The notes beneath the pieces are model-generated. The model had not been told where the DNA came from. It was given only the letters and a program-made list of their open reading frames with translations, and searched no databases. Of a DNA stretch of 64,000 nucleotides, positions 1-8,921 are shown one piece after another (within the stretch, counting starts at the first letter, position 1; each line of letters starts with the position of its first letter). Both the position numbers and the translations under genes were made by a program. This DNA comes from Crossiella sp. S99.2 (lineage in GTDB: Bacteria > Actinomycetota > Actinomycetes > Mycobacteriales > Pseudonocardiaceae). The stretch covers positions 62,001 to 126,000 of the forward strand of contig NZ_JALMDK010000020.1 in assembly GCF_023094165.1 (NCBI RefSeq), in the 5' to 3' direction.

Positions 1-2
1 AC

Positions 3-563
3 CGCATCCTGGCCACCGCCCGCCAGTCCGGCCTGGACGGCCCGGTCGAGATCACCCTGCCCTCGGGGGCCGGAAAGGCATACCTGGTCAAGCAGATCAA
101 GGGCAGCTGGCCGCAGAAACAGGACGCCGTGGCCCTGGACCCCGCCACCGCCCAACCCCTGGAAACCCTGCGCTTCCAGGACTTCCCACTGGGCGCCAAA
201 CTCGCCCGCTGGGGCATCGACGGCCACATGGGCGTCCTGTTCGGCCTGCCCAATCAGCTACTGCTCGCCGCGGTCTGCCTGACCCTGATCGCGATGATCC
301 TCTGGGGCTACCGGATGTGGTGGCACCGCCGCCCGACCAGAGATCGTTTCTCGCTGGGCAAGCCGTTCCCACGCGGCGGCTGGCGGGCCGTGCATCCGGT
401 GGCGCTGGCCGGTTTGGCGGTGGCGGCGGTGCTGTTGATGTGGCAGCTGCCGGTGTTCGGGGTCTCGCTGCTGGGATTCCTGGTGGTGGACCTGGTGCTG
501 GCCTGGCGGGCCCGTCGACGGGGCGCGCTGGTTGTGCGGGGTGAGGAACTCCTGCGCAAGTGA
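3..563 (+). CDS. PepSY-associated membrane protein, C-terminal part (5' end outside window)
   Basis: The reading frame is open from the first bases, so the gene begins upstream. The visible part starts with a soluble stretch (ITLPSGAGKAYLVKQI) resembling a PepSY repeat. It continues into FPLGAKLARWGIDGHMG and a hydrophobic segment around NQLLLAAVCLTLIAMILWGY. A basic loop and two more hydrophobic stretches follow, then a short basic tail ending RGEELLRK. The pattern 'W..D.HMG...G...Q' followed by membrane helices is typical of PepSY-associated TM proteins, a family of inner-membrane proteins of mostly unknown role, some linked to iron or reductase activity. A strong hairpin lies 13 nt after the stop. 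The family call is good; the function is not known. Confidence 0.75.
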   Translation, partial: RILATARQSGLDGPVEITLPSGAGKAYLVKQIKGSWPQKQDAVALDPATAQPLETLRFQDFPLGAKLARWGIDGHMGVLFGLPNQLLLAAVCLTLIAMILWGYRMWWHRRPTRDRFSLGKPFPRGGWRAVHPVALAGLAVAAVLLMWQLPVFGVSLLGFLVVDLVLAWRARRRGALVVRGEELLRK

Positions 564-575
564 TGCCGGGTGGCA

Positions 576-610
576 CTGGCCATAGGTCCGGCCGTCGGAC
601 CTATGGCCAG
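576..610. terminator. Hairpin terminator between convergent genes
   Basis: A perfect 15-bp inverted repeat (576-590 with 596-610) with a 5-nt loop lies between the end of the PepSY gene (563) and the end of the convergent CHAT gene (633). There is no clear U-tract, as is common in high-GC actinomycetes. Its position suggests it terminates both transcripts. Confidence 0.7.
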
Positions 611-632
611 GCCGGGGCTGACCCGGCCGCTG

Positions 633-3600
633 TCAGCCGGACTCTTCGGGCCTGATCCCGTTACCCAGCAACAGATACCGCTCGGCGAAGTCCGCGATCT
701 CGCGCAGCAGTGCCTCCCGGTCCGCCGCCACCGGCAGCAACCCGGCGAAGACCTGCCCGAACCGCACCCCTGGCACCACCGCCACCCTGGCCACCAGCTC
801 GTCGAAGTCCTGGGGCAGCACCGCGCCCGCCGGCCGGGGGACCAGTCTGCACAGGTTTTCCAGCGCGTCGCGGGCGGATTCGTGGCCGGTGGTGTGCCAG
901 AGCAGGGTGGCGGCGAGCAGGTGCGCGATGGCGGTGGCGGGTTTGCGGTTGGCGGCGCTCAGGTGGCCGGCCAGGTTGTGGTGGCAGACGGCGATACTGT
1001 GCACCTCGGCGCGCTGGTAGACATAGCGCAGCGCGAGTTGTTCCAGGTCGATGGCGCGTTCTGGTCTGCGGCGGGTGCGTTCCAGCTGGGCGCGGGCGCT
1101 GAAGACGCGGCCGAGCTGGGTGAGGTCGCCGAAGTCCTGGAAGACCTGCTGGCAGTGCCGGAGCAGGCGTTCGGCCTCCTTGCGGCGGCCCAGCCGGGCC
1201 AGCAGGGTGGCCTCGTTGAAGCGGGTGCTGGCCTGTTCGTGCCTGCCCGCGCCGCGTTGCCCTTCGCTGTGCTGGATGCGGCGGTTGAACTCCAGCGCGC
1301 CCGCCCAGTCCTCCTGACCGCGGGCGGCCCGGCAGGCGGCGTCCAGGACCAGTTCGAGCACCTGCCAGGGCGGGGCGCCATCCGGTTCGGGTTCGAGGGT
1401 GTCCAGGTGGGTCAGGAGGGTGGTGGCGCGGTCCAGGGCCTCCTCGGAACGGCCCAGCAGAGCCAGATTCTGCAGCAGGGTGGCTTCGTGGCTGGCTTCG
1501 GTCCAGGATCCGGCGGGGGCGGCGGGCAGGCGGGACTGGGCCAGTTCGACCGCGTCGGTCAGGCGGCCGTGGTCGCGGGCCAGGTCGGCGAGCTTGCCGG
1601 CGACGACCGCGGCCATCTCGGACCGGCCCTGGGCGTCGGCCTGGACCAGCACCGCGCGCAGCCGGGTTTCCGCCCCGGCCGGATCGATGGCGGCCAGTGT
1701 GATCGCGTGCACCGTCTCGCACAGCAGCCGGTCCGCCGGGTCGAGTTCCTGGGCCAGGCACAGATCCAGGTGGCCGAGCAGCCGCACCGCGGTGCCCGGC
1801 GAGCGGTCCCGGCCCAGCACGTGGTGCAGGATCTTGGCCACCTCGCCCCAGCGGGCCAGCCGGACCAGGTAGGGCACCGCGGCCAGGGCGGCGTGCACGA
1901 CCTCGGTGGTCGAGGTGCCCTGGTTCTCCCGCTCCATCCGGTCCTGGCAGATCGCCCACCACAGCGCGCCGATCAGATCGTCCAATGTGGACTGCTGGGC
2001 AGCCGGGACTTCGGACCGGATGGCCTCGGCAACGCCGGGATGCAGGGTGTAGCGGATGATCCGCCGATCCGGGTCCGGGTGCACCAGGGCGGCATCGCGC
2101 AGCAGGGCAAGGGGTTCGGCCAGCGGCACGGCCTCGCCGGGTTCCCACAGCCGGGGCCAGAGCGCGGCCACGATCCCGGACTGGCGGTCGTCCTCTTCCA
2201 GACAGGCCAGCAACTCCGCCAGCCGCCGGGCCGGCTCGGGCAGGTCGGCCAGGGTGCCGGTGGTCCAGGAGGTCAGCGCGCGCAGGAACTGGCCGGGGTC
2301 CAGGTCGCTGGATCCGGTGGCGAAGAAGGAGTCCAGGGGTTCACCGCGGACCGTGGCCGCGGCGTGCGCCATGTCCAGCCGGTCGCGCAGCCGGCCCGGA
2401 TCGGTCGCGGCGGCATCGGCCAGTTCCAGCAGACCCGGGTGACCCTGCACCACGTTGATCACCTCGCGGACCAGCGTCCGCTGCCCGGAATCCCCGTCCA
2501 GCAACGCTTTCAGGTTGGGCAGCTCCCTGGCCAGCAACGCCGATTCGGCCAGCGAGAGCGCGTGCACCGGCAGCACGGCCACCCGCTCGGTGCCCAGCCC
2601 GGCCGGGGTGACCCGGCTGGTCAGCACCACTCGGGAGGCGCCGCGGTGCCCGGTGAGCACATCCACCAGGTCCGTCCACTGTGGATCTCGCCAGGAGCCG
2701 TTGCGGGACAACAGGGTTTCCAGGTTGTCCAGGACCAGCAACACGACCTCGTCGCGCAGCAGCGCGGCCAGCCGGGGCAGGAACTGCTGGAAGGTCGCGG
2801 CACTGCCCAGCGCCTCGGTCATCCGGAACCGGGGGAGTTGCGCTTCCAGGGCGTCGGCGAGCAGCCCCAGCGCCTCGCCCGGTGCGGTCTCCCGCTCCGG
2901 CGCCCGCCACCAGGCCAGGCCGCCGAACCCGTTCTCGTGCTGGTAGGCCAGTTCCACCGCGGCCGTGCTCTTGCCCGCCCCGGCCATGCCCAGCAACAGC
3001 ACCCCGGTCCGGTCGCTACGCGGGGCGAGCGCGGTGCTGGCGTCGATGAGCAACTGGGTTCGTCCGACAAAACGCGTTGGCTCATCAGGGAATCCGGGCA
3101 TTCGCTGCCGGTACGGATCCAGCTCCGGTTCCCGGTCGGGTGGGTTCAGCCGCAAGCCGATGCCGCCGGAGCCGAACAACGCCGGGGTGCCCACGGACAA
3201 CGCGGGCCGGTCCGCGCAGACCCGGCCCGCGGCCACCGGCACCGCCAGCCCCAGCGCCCGGTCCACCGGCAGGCCACCGAGCAGCCGCCGGTACAGCTCG
3301 CCGGTCAGGGTGATCGCGAACTCGTCCGAGACCGGGTACCGCATGCCCACCGCGGCCACCCCGAACGCCTCCACCAGCCCCACCGCCGGTCCGACCGTGG
3401 CCACGCCGTCCCCGGAACGCCGGGAGAACCGCTCGGCCTGTTCGGCCAAGCCCAGGCGCTGCAAGGTTTCCGCCGCGGTGGCCGCGCCGGAGTGACAGGT
3501 GCCCAGCACCGCCAGCTTGAGCCGCCGCCGCGCCGGCCGCAGCAGCTCCACCAGATCCGCGGTGTGCACCGGATCAGCGGTGCCGTCGGCATGTTCCAGC

Positions 3601-4283
3601 AGCACCAGGCCGTGCTCGCCGTGCCCGGCCACGTGCAGCACGTCCCAGCCCGGCGACTCCTCGGCGAAGCCGCGCAACCGTTCCCGGGTGACCCCGTACT
3701 GCACCACGCGGATGTGCACCGCCTTGCCGGTCTGCTTGGCCAGCAACCGCACCAGGTGGGCCAGTTCGTGGCGTTCCCGGCGCAGCGCGAGCACGGAGGT
3801 CCGCGAGGGCATGGAGAACAGCGCCAGGATCCGCAACTCCGCGCCGACCGGTTCCTTGCGCACCTGGCGTTCCCCCGGCCACCGGTAGACCAGCCGAATG
3901 CCGCGCCGGGTCAGGGACTCGCCGTCGACGTGGGCCAGTTCCAAGGGCCGGTCCAGCAGGAACGCGGCCCGCGCGGGCAGGTCCACCAGCACGGTGTCCA
4001 GATCGCTGTCCAGGATGGCGTGCCCGATGGCCTGGCCGAGCACCGCGACGCCTAGCCACTCGCCCAGCCAGTCGACGATCTCCGCCTCGGTGGCCACCCG
4101 GTCATCGGGCGCGGCGTTGCGCCGCAGGTAGCCGTCGAGGTCGTCGAACGCCTCGTGTTCCGCGCTCGCCGGGTCGAGGTCCACCTCATGGTCGGCGACC
4201 AGGTGGCCGTCGGCGTCGGAGAGCAGCCAGCGCCAGCGGAGATGGCTGGAGAGATCGGCGGCGCGCAGCACCCAGGTAGTCAC
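633..4283 (-). CDS. CHAT-domain (caspase-like) STAND ATPase with TPR-like repeats
   Basis: 1216 aa, GTG start. The N-terminal ~400 residues contain a CHAT peptidase domain. The candidate catalytic His is in HVAGHGEHG (about residue 219) and the Cys in GTCHSGAA (about 262), in the usual clan CD His-then-Cys order. A P-loop NTPase follows, with Walker A GMAGAGKST (about 435) and Walker B VVLLVLDNLE. The C-terminal half is helical and TPR-like (repeated A-x-x-x-A/L-x-x-A segments), ending at LLGNGIRPEESG. CHAT-STAND-repeat proteins are predicted sensors in which repeats detect a trigger, the ATPase oligomerises and the protease is released; several act in antiphage or cell-death systems. No obvious partner or cleavage target gene lies beside it. 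The start has no strong ribosome binding site. Domain calls are firm; a defence role is inference. Confidence 0.88.
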   Translation of the reverse strand: MTTWVLRAADLSSHLRWRWLLSDADGHLVADHEVDLDPASAEHEAFDDLDGYLRRNAAPDDRVATEAEIVDWLGEWLGVAVLGQAIGHAILDSDLDTVLVDLPARAAFLLDRPLELAHVDGESLTRRGIRLVYRWPGERQVRKEPVGAELRILALFSMPSRTSVLALRRERHELAHLVRLLAKQTGKAVHIRVVQYGVTRERLRGFAEESPGWDVLHVAGHGEHGLVLLEHADGTADPVHTADLVELLRPARRRLKLAVLGTCHSGAATAAETLQRLGLAEQAERFSRRSGDGVATVGPAVGLVEAFGVAAVGMRYPVSDEFAITLTGELYRRLLGGLPVDRALGLAVPVAAGRVCADRPALSVGTPALFGSGGIGLRLNPPDREPELDPYRQRMPGFPDEPTRFVGRTQLLIDASTALAPRSDRTGVLLLGMAGAGKSTAAVELAYQHENGFGGLAWWRAPERETAPGEALGLLADALEAQLPRFRMTEALGSAATFQQFLPRLAALLRDEVVLLVLDNLETLLSRNGSWRDPQWTDLVDVLTGHRGASRVVLTSRVTPAGLGTERVAVLPVHALSLAESALLARELPNLKALLDGDSGQRTLVREVINVVQGHPGLLELADAAATDPGRLRDRLDMAHAAATVRGEPLDSFFATGSSDLDPGQFLRALTSWTTGTLADLPEPARRLAELLACLEEDDRQSGIVAALWPRLWEPGEAVPLAEPLALLRDAALVHPDPDRRIIRYTLHPGVAEAIRSEVPAAQQSTLDDLIGALWWAICQDRMERENQGTSTTEVVHAALAAVPYLVRLARWGEVAKILHHVLGRDRSPGTAVRLLGHLDLCLAQELDPADRLLCETVHAITLAAIDPAGAETRLRAVLVQADAQGRSEMAAVVAGKLADLARDHGRLTDAVELAQSRLPAAPAGSWTEASHEATLLQNLALLGRSEEALDRATTLLTHLDTLEPEPDGAPPWQVLELVLDAACRAARGQEDWAGALEFNRRIQHSEGQRGAGRHEQASTRFNEATLLARLGRRKEAERLLRHCQQVFQDFGDLTQLGRVFSARAQLERTRRRPERAIDLEQLALRYVYQRAEVHSIAVCHHNLAGHLSAANRKPATAIAHLLAATLLWHTTGHESARDALENLCRLVPRPAGAVLPQDFDELVARVAVVPGVRFGQVFAGLLPVAADREALLREIADFAERYLLLGNGIRPEESG

Positions 4284-4470
4284 TCCGGGGGTGTCTGTCC
4301 TGGGGGCCGGAGCGTTTCGGGTGCGCAGGTCTCAGTTCGGCACACACAGGGTGGTTTTGTGTCCGATCACAACGGAGGCCCGTCAACTCTGGAAAAGTAC
4401 CCAGCGTGGCCGCCCGGTGTGACCCGCATCATGTGATGTGTTTGTTTCTCCCGGAACCACGGAGGTCTCG

Positions 4471-5310
4471 ATGCGGATGCGTGCCCGAGCGGCGGCGGCC
4501 CTGGCGATGACGGCGGCCGCGCTGCTGTCCGGACCGGGCGCGCAGGCGGATGCACCGGAGTACGTGGCGATGGGGGACTCGGCCGCGGCCGGACCGCTGA
4601 TCCCGCACCAGAACATCAACCTGGCCTGCCTGCGCTCGGACCGGAACTACCCGGCGGTGGCGGCCAAGGCCCTGGGCGCGAGCCTGCGCGACGTGACCTG
4701 TTCCGGGGCCACCACGGCCGACTTCGCGGGTCGCCGACTCGGCTTCATCGCCCCGCAGTTCGACGCGCTCAAACCGAGCACCGACCTGGTCTCGGTCACC
4801 ATCGGCGCCAACGACTCCGGCCTGTTCCAACAGGCCCTGAGCTGCATCAACCTGCTCCCGGAGCCGGTCGGCCTGTCCTGCGCGGACCGGCTGACCGCGG
4901 GTGGCCGGGACCAGCTGGCCGCCGCGGTGGACGCCTGGGCGCCCAAGTTCGGCGCGGCCCTGGACGAGATCCGCAAGCGCTCGCCGCAGGCCAGGATCGT
5001 GGTGACCGGGTACGGCACCTACATCCGGCCGGAGGGCTGCCACCCGGTCCAGCCGGTGTGGGCGCGGGACGGCCGCTACCTGCAGAGCGTGCTGGACCGG
5101 ATCAGCGCGGTCGCCCGCGGCCAGGCGCAGCAGCGCGGCGCGCGGTTCGTGGACTTCGCCGCGGTCACCGTCGGGCACGACATCTGCGCCGCGCCCGCCC
5201 AGCGTTACCTGGAGGGCCTGATCCCGACCAGCCCGGCGGCCCCGCTGCACCCCAACGCGCAGGGCATGGCCGCCTTCGGCAAGGCGATCGTGGCGGCGGC
5301 CCGCGGCTGA
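4471..5310 (+). CDS. Secreted SGNH-family esterase/lipase
   Basis: 279 aa. ATG at 4471 is preceded by GGAGG (4461-4465); an in-frame ATG at 4438 has no such site and is rejected. The N-terminus is a signal peptide (MRMRARAAAALAMTAAALL, then Ala-rich to AQADA). Block I is YVAMGDSAAAG, with the nucleophile Ser in GDS. Block III is TIGANDSG. The C-terminal His is in PLHPNAQG. The Asp of the classical DxxH motif is not present (APLH), as in some actinobacterial SGNH lipases that use a main-chain carbonyl instead. Several paired cysteines suggest disulfides. The likely role is extracellular ester or lipid hydrolysis. It is divergent from the CHAT gene and ends 7 nt before the convergent PucR gene. 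Confidence 0.9.
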   Translation: MRMRARAAAALAMTAAALLSGPGAQADAPEYVAMGDSAAAGPLIPHQNINLACLRSDRNYPAVAAKALGASLRDVTCSGATTADFAGRRLGFIAPQFDALKPSTDLVSVTIGANDSGLFQQALSCINLLPEPVGLSCADRLTAGGRDQLAAAVDAWAPKFGAALDEIRKRSPQARIVVTGYGTYIRPEGCHPVQPVWARDGRYLQSVLDRISAVARGQAQQRGARFVDFAAVTVGHDICAAPAQRYLEGLIPTSPAAPLHPNAQGMAAFGKAIVAAARG

Positions 5311-5317
5311 GCGGCGG

Positions 5318-6559
5318 TCAGCGGCGGGTGGCCGCCCGCGCCGCCAGCGCGGCCTTGAGCAGCCCGACGTCCTTGGTGCTGGTGGCATCCAGCCCGGTCA
5401 GCTCGGCGATCCGGCGCAGCCGGTAGTCCACCGTGTTCGGGTGCACGTGCAGTTCGGACGCGGCCGCCCGCCGACCGCCCGCGCGCAGGAACACTTCGAG
5501 GGTCTGGACCAGTTCTTCGTTGCCGGACAAGGGTTCCAGCACCCCGGCGAGCTGGTCCAGGGCGGGGCTCGGCCGGGACAACTGGTACTCCAGCAGCACA
5601 TCCCGCAGCCGGTGCACCCCGGGCGGCCGGCCGAACCGCCGGGCCACCGCCAGGACCTCCCCGGCCACCGTGGCGGCCTCGGCCACCCCGGCCGGTTCGG
5701 CGGCCACCGCGCCGACGGTGATCTCCGCGCCCGCGGCCCGGCTCAGTCCGGCCACCACCCGGTCCAGCCAGGCCCAGTCCCGCTCGGTCAGCTCGGCCAC
5801 GGGCGCCGGGCCAGGCAGCAACGCGGTGCCGCCCTCCGCGGTCAGCGTGGAGAGCACCGGATCGCGGATCTGCCGGTCCAGCTCAGCCCGCACCCGGCGC
5901 AGCTTGCGCCGCCCGGCGATCACCGGATCCACCCCGTCCCCGGTCTCGTCCGGATGCGCCCCGACCGCGAGCGCCAGCACCAGGTAACACGGCGGCAGCC
6001 GCAACCCGGCCTGACCGGCGGCGACCTCGGCCGGGATGCCGCTGAGCAGCGAGGACAGCAGGGTGTGCCGGGCGGAGTGATCGTCGTCGAACATGGTCTG
6101 CCGGGCGTCCAGATACCCCGCGCCGACCGCGGGCGCGACCACTTCCAGATAGCGCAGCGCGAGATCGTTGACGGTCATCACGTCCTCGATCTCCTCCGGC
6201 CGGGCGTCCGGGCGCAGCGAGTCCCACAGGACCTGGACCCCGATGTGGTACGCGGTGAGCACCACGTCGATCGGCAGCCCCTCCTCGGCCCGGCGCGCCG
6301 CCGACTCACGCAGGAACCCCAGTTCGCCGCGGGTGGGCAGGGTCCGGGTGCGCAGGATGTCGATGAAGGAACGCAGGGTCGACTCGATGACCTGGTTGAT
6401 GTCCCCGGCGAGCGCCTCGGCGGGCAGCTGGCGGTAGGCGGGCACCCGCCGGGTGATCTCCACCAGCACCCGCTCGACCAGCGCGGGCAACTGCCGGGTG
6501 AAGCGCTCGTGCAGTGCTTCTCCGCCGACCACCAGGTCCCGCGGTTTGTCATCCGGCAC
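5318..6559 (-). CDS. PucR/CdaR-type transcriptional regulator
   Basis: I place the start at GTG 6559, giving about 413 aa. The frame stays open to 6637, but the extra residues (MGQVGVPLGPT...) are translation of the 61-nt repeat at 6604-6664 and are unlikely to be protein. A purine-rich GGAAGG..AGGG lies just upstream of 6559. The N-terminal half is helical (VERVLVEITRRVPAY; GLPIDVVLTAYHIG), as in the GGDEF-like/RsbR-type sensor region of CdaR-family proteins. The C-terminus carries the PucR helix-turn-helix (AAASELHVHPNTVDYRLRRI). It lies downstream of the acyltransferase, decarboxylase and AraC genes on the same strand. Its target is unknown. Confidence 0.85.
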   Translation of the reverse strand: MPDDKPRDLVVGGEALHERFTRQLPALVERVLVEITRRVPAYRQLPAEALAGDINQVIESTLRSFIDILRTRTLPTRGELGFLRESAARRAEEGLPIDVVLTAYHIGVQVLWDSLRPDARPEEIEDVMTVNDLALRYLEVVAPAVGAGYLDARQTMFDDDHSARHTLLSSLLSGIPAEVAAGQAGLRLPPCYLVLALAVGAHPDETGDGVDPVIAGRRKLRRVRAELDRQIRDPVLSTLTAEGGTALLPGPAPVAELTERDWAWLDRVVAGLSRAAGAEITVGAVAAEPAGVAEAATVAGEVLAVARRFGRPPGVHRLRDVLLEYQLSRPSPALDQLAGVLEPLSGNEELVQTLEVFLRAGGRRAAASELHVHPNTVDYRLRRIAELTGLDATSTKDVGLLKAALAARAATRR

Positions 6560-6603
6560 AGCTGGTGGCCCTGCCTTCCACGATCCGACCCAGGTCCGCC
6601 GTC

Positions 6604-6664
6604 GAGTTGGCCCAAGTGGTACGCCCACTTGGCCCAACTATGCGTACCAGTTTGGCCAACTCGG
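6604..6664. repeat. 61-nt palindromic intergenic repeat, copy A
   Basis: It contains three units of the form TTGGSCCAA (6607-6615, 6629-6637, and a variant TTTGGCCAA at 6651-6659) at an exact 22-nt period. The outer units and the GGTACGC/GCGTACC cores form an imperfect inverted repeat around the middle unit. Copy B at 35517-35577 matches at roughly 85% of positions. Copy A begins 16 nt beyond the stop of the acyltransferase gene and precedes the PucR start. Confidence 0.85.
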
Positions 6665-6679
6665 TGTTTGGGTGGTGGG

Positions 6680-7414
6680 TCAGCCGGGCGAGCGGGTGTC
6701 CAGGGCGGCGGCTTCGGCGGGGGTGGGGGCGGTGCCGCCGAGGTGGGCGGGCTGCCACCAGGTCTGGTCCGCGGCCGGGCTGTCCGGGTAGTCGCGCTGG
6801 GCCTTGTCCACCAGTTCGGCCATCCGGGCGCGCAGCTCGGCGGTGACCGCGGTGGCGTCCTGTTCGGGGGTGGGGTGCAGGGGCTCGCCGATCAGGATGG
6901 TGATCGGCAGGTGCCGGGTGCCCAGGGCGCGCGGGCGGCCCTTGGTCCACATCCGCTGGGTGCCCCACAGTGCCATCGGGATCAGCGGCGCGGCCGCGGC
7001 CGCCGCCAGCCGGACCGCGCCGGACTTGATGTCCTTGACCGTGAACGAGCGGCTGATCGTGGCCTCCGGGAACACCCCGATCACCTCGCCGGTGCGCAGC
7101 GCGGCCAGGGCCTGCTCGTAGGCGGCCTCGCCGGCCTTGCGGTCCACCGGGATGTGGTGCATGCCGCGCATCAGCGGGCCGGAGATCCGGTTGTCGAAGA
7201 CCTCCTTCTTGGCCATGAAGCGGGTCAGCCGCTTGGCGGGCAGCGCGCCGAGCCCGGCGAAGATGAAGTCCAGGTAGCTGACGTGGTTGCTGGCTAGCAC
7301 GGCGCCGCCCTGGCGCGGGATGTGCTCGGCCCCGTCGATCCGGATCCGCATGTCCAGCACCCGGAACATGGTCTTCGCCAGTGCGATGACCGGGGGGTAG
7401 ACGATCTCAGCCAT
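6680..7414 (-). CDS. 1-acyl-sn-glycerol-3-phosphate acyltransferase (PlsC family)
   Basis: 244 aa, ATG start. The acyltransferase motif I NHVSYLD (about residue 42, NHxxxxD) carries the catalytic His and Asp. Motif III-like VFPEATISRSF resembles the usual FPEGTRS, with Gly replaced by Ala. The PVDRK segment fits motif II. The family transfers an acyl group to lysophosphatidic acid at the membrane, and this paralogue could also acylate another lipid. It lies 100 nt downstream of the decarboxylase on the same strand and is followed closely by repeat copy A. Confidence 0.88.
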   Translation of the reverse strand: MAEIVYPPVIALAKTMFRVLDMRIRIDGAEHIPRQGGAVLASNHVSYLDFIFAGLGALPAKRLTRFMAKKEVFDNRISGPLMRGMHHIPVDRKAGEAAYEQALAALRTGEVIGVFPEATISRSFTVKDIKSGAVRLAAAAAAPLIPMALWGTQRMWTKGRPRALGTRHLPITILIGEPLHPTPEQDATAVTAELRARMAELVDKAQRDYPDSPAADQTWWQPAHLGGTAPTPAEAAALDTRSPG

Positions 7415-7514
7415 GGGTGGTTGCCGACCGATCTGCAGCAGGGAAACCGGACATTACCGAAGCTAGGCCGTTCCGGATAACCCGGCAAGGCAACCGCGCC
7501 GGAAGCAGTCGATC

Positions 7515-8888
7515 TCACTCGCGTCCCAGCATCCGGATGATCTCGATCGCCTCGGCCACCCTGGCCGCGTCGGTGCGGTGGCTGAGCACGCACAGCCGGA
7601 GCAGGTACTGGCCGTGCAACCGGGTGCTGGACAGGAAAATCCGTTCGGTGGCGTTGATCCGGTCGAGCAGGCGCTGGTTGTCCGCGTCGTCGCCGTGCTT
7701 GCGGCGGAACACGTTCACTGTCAGGTCCGGGTGCACTGGAACGTCCACTTCGGACAGTGCGGACAGTTCGCGGTGCACCTCGGCGGCCAGGTCGAGTTTC
7801 TCGTCCAGGGCCCGGCGGAACGCGGCCACGCCGTGCAGGTGCAGGGGCAGCCACATCCGCAGGCCGCGGAACTCGCGGGTCAGCTCGGGGCCGAGGTCGC
7901 AGAAGTCGGGCGGCCACGGATCCCGGCGCAGGTCCTGGAGATAGCTCGCGTCCACGGTGTGCGCGGCCCGCAGGGTGGCCCGGTCCCGCACCAGCAGCAC
8001 CCCGGTGCCGTAGGGCAGGAACAGGGTTTTGTGCGGGTCGAAGGTGATCGAGTCGGCCAGTTCGATGCCGCGCAGTTTCGCCCGGCCGCGTTCGGTGAGC
8101 TGGAAGCCGCCGCCGTAGGCGCCGTCGACGTGGAACCACAGGCCGTGCCGGGCGGCGATCCCGGCCAGGTCGGTCAGCGGGTCGATGGTGCCGGTGCTGG
8201 TGCTGCCCGCCGTGCCGACCAGCAGAAATGGTTCTCTACCGACCGTTCGGTCGGCGGCGATGAGCGCTTCGGCGGCGGCCGGGTCCATTCGGTGCTCGGC
8301 GGTCACCGGCACCACCCGCACCTGGTCGGGGCGCAGTCCGGCGATCAGCGCGGCCTTGGCCACGCTGAGGTGGGTGTGCTCGGTGACGTAGAGCGTGCCG
8401 CGGTCGTGCCGCGGGCCGAGCCGGTCGTGCCGGGCGGCGACCACCGCGGACAGGGTGGCCAGTGAACCGCCGGTGGTGATCAGCCCGCCCGCGGTGGCGG
8501 GTAAGGCGAACTCGCGGCAGAGCCAGTCGAGCACGCTGTCCTCCAGCGCGACCAGGTCCGGCGCGGTGGAGGCGACCCCGGTGAACCGATTGACCACAGT
8601 GGACAGGAACTCGCCGATCGAGGCCGAGATCAGCCCACCGGCCGGGAAATAGGCCAGGTAGCCGGGTCCGGCGGTGTCCACCGCGTTGGCCGCCGCCTCC
8701 CGGAACACCGCCAGCAGCTCGGCGAACTCACCGGGTTCCTCGGCGGGCGGGTCGAACGGCTTGGCGCCGGTGAGCCGGGAGGCGGGCGCGGCGGGCAGGC
8801 CGGCCAGGAAGTCGGCGGTCAGTTCGGTGGTGGCCGTCATCATCGCGGCCAGCTCCGCGCGGCTCGGGTCCAGTGACATGATCGCCAC
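7515..8888 (-). CDS. Group II PLP-dependent amino acid decarboxylase
   Basis: 457 aa from GTG 8888; an in-frame ATG at 8879 is an equally good start. Family signatures include TTGGSLATLSAVVAAR, the PLP-stacking region FHVDGAYGGG (Asp pairs with the pyridine nitrogen) and the Schiff-base lysine in DPHKTLFLPYG (about residue 286). The length and order match aromatic-L-amino-acid/glutamate decarboxylases (DOPA decarboxylase type) of alpha-family PLP enzymes. The substrate cannot be fixed from sequence; tyrosine, tryptophan or diaminobutyrate-like substrates are all known in the family. It lies 33 nt after the AraC gene and is probably co-transcribed with it. Confidence 0.88.
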   Translation of the reverse strand: MAIMSLDPSRAELAAMMTATTELTADFLAGLPAAPASRLTGAKPFDPPAEEPGEFAELLAVFREAAANAVDTAGPGYLAYFPAGGLISASIGEFLSTVVNRFTGVASTAPDLVALEDSVLDWLCREFALPATAGGLITTGGSLATLSAVVAARHDRLGPRHDRGTLYVTEHTHLSVAKAALIAGLRPDQVRVVPVTAEHRMDPAAAEALIAADRTVGREPFLLVGTAGSTSTGTIDPLTDLAGIAARHGLWFHVDGAYGGGFQLTERGRAKLRGIELADSITFDPHKTLFLPYGTGVLLVRDRATLRAAHTVDASYLQDLRRDPWPPDFCDLGPELTREFRGLRMWLPLHLHGVAAFRRALDEKLDLAAEVHRELSALSEVDVPVHPDLTVNVFRRKHGDDADNQRLLDRINATERIFLSSTRLHGQYLLRLCVLSHRTDAARVAEAIEIIRMLGRE

Positions 8889-8921
8889 GATAGGAACCGC
8901 AGGTCAGCGCGGTCTTGTACG

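Noticed and set aside
570..4055. Long plus-strand open frame (1161 codons) opposite the CHAT gene
   Set aside because: It is the antisense shadow of a high-GC gene. The translation is low-complexity Gln/Gly/Pro-rich with no domain, while the minus strand shows clear motifs.
6560..6637. Upstream extension of the PucR gene to an ATG at 6637
   Set aside because: These codons translate the 61-nt palindromic repeat. The same residues (GVPxGPT) appear in a non-coding frame at the second copy.
7465..7485. Third GATAACC-like box between the decarboxylase and acyltransferase genes
   Set aside because: It matches only the ATAACC core, lacks the flanking G/C symmetry and is not between divergent genes.
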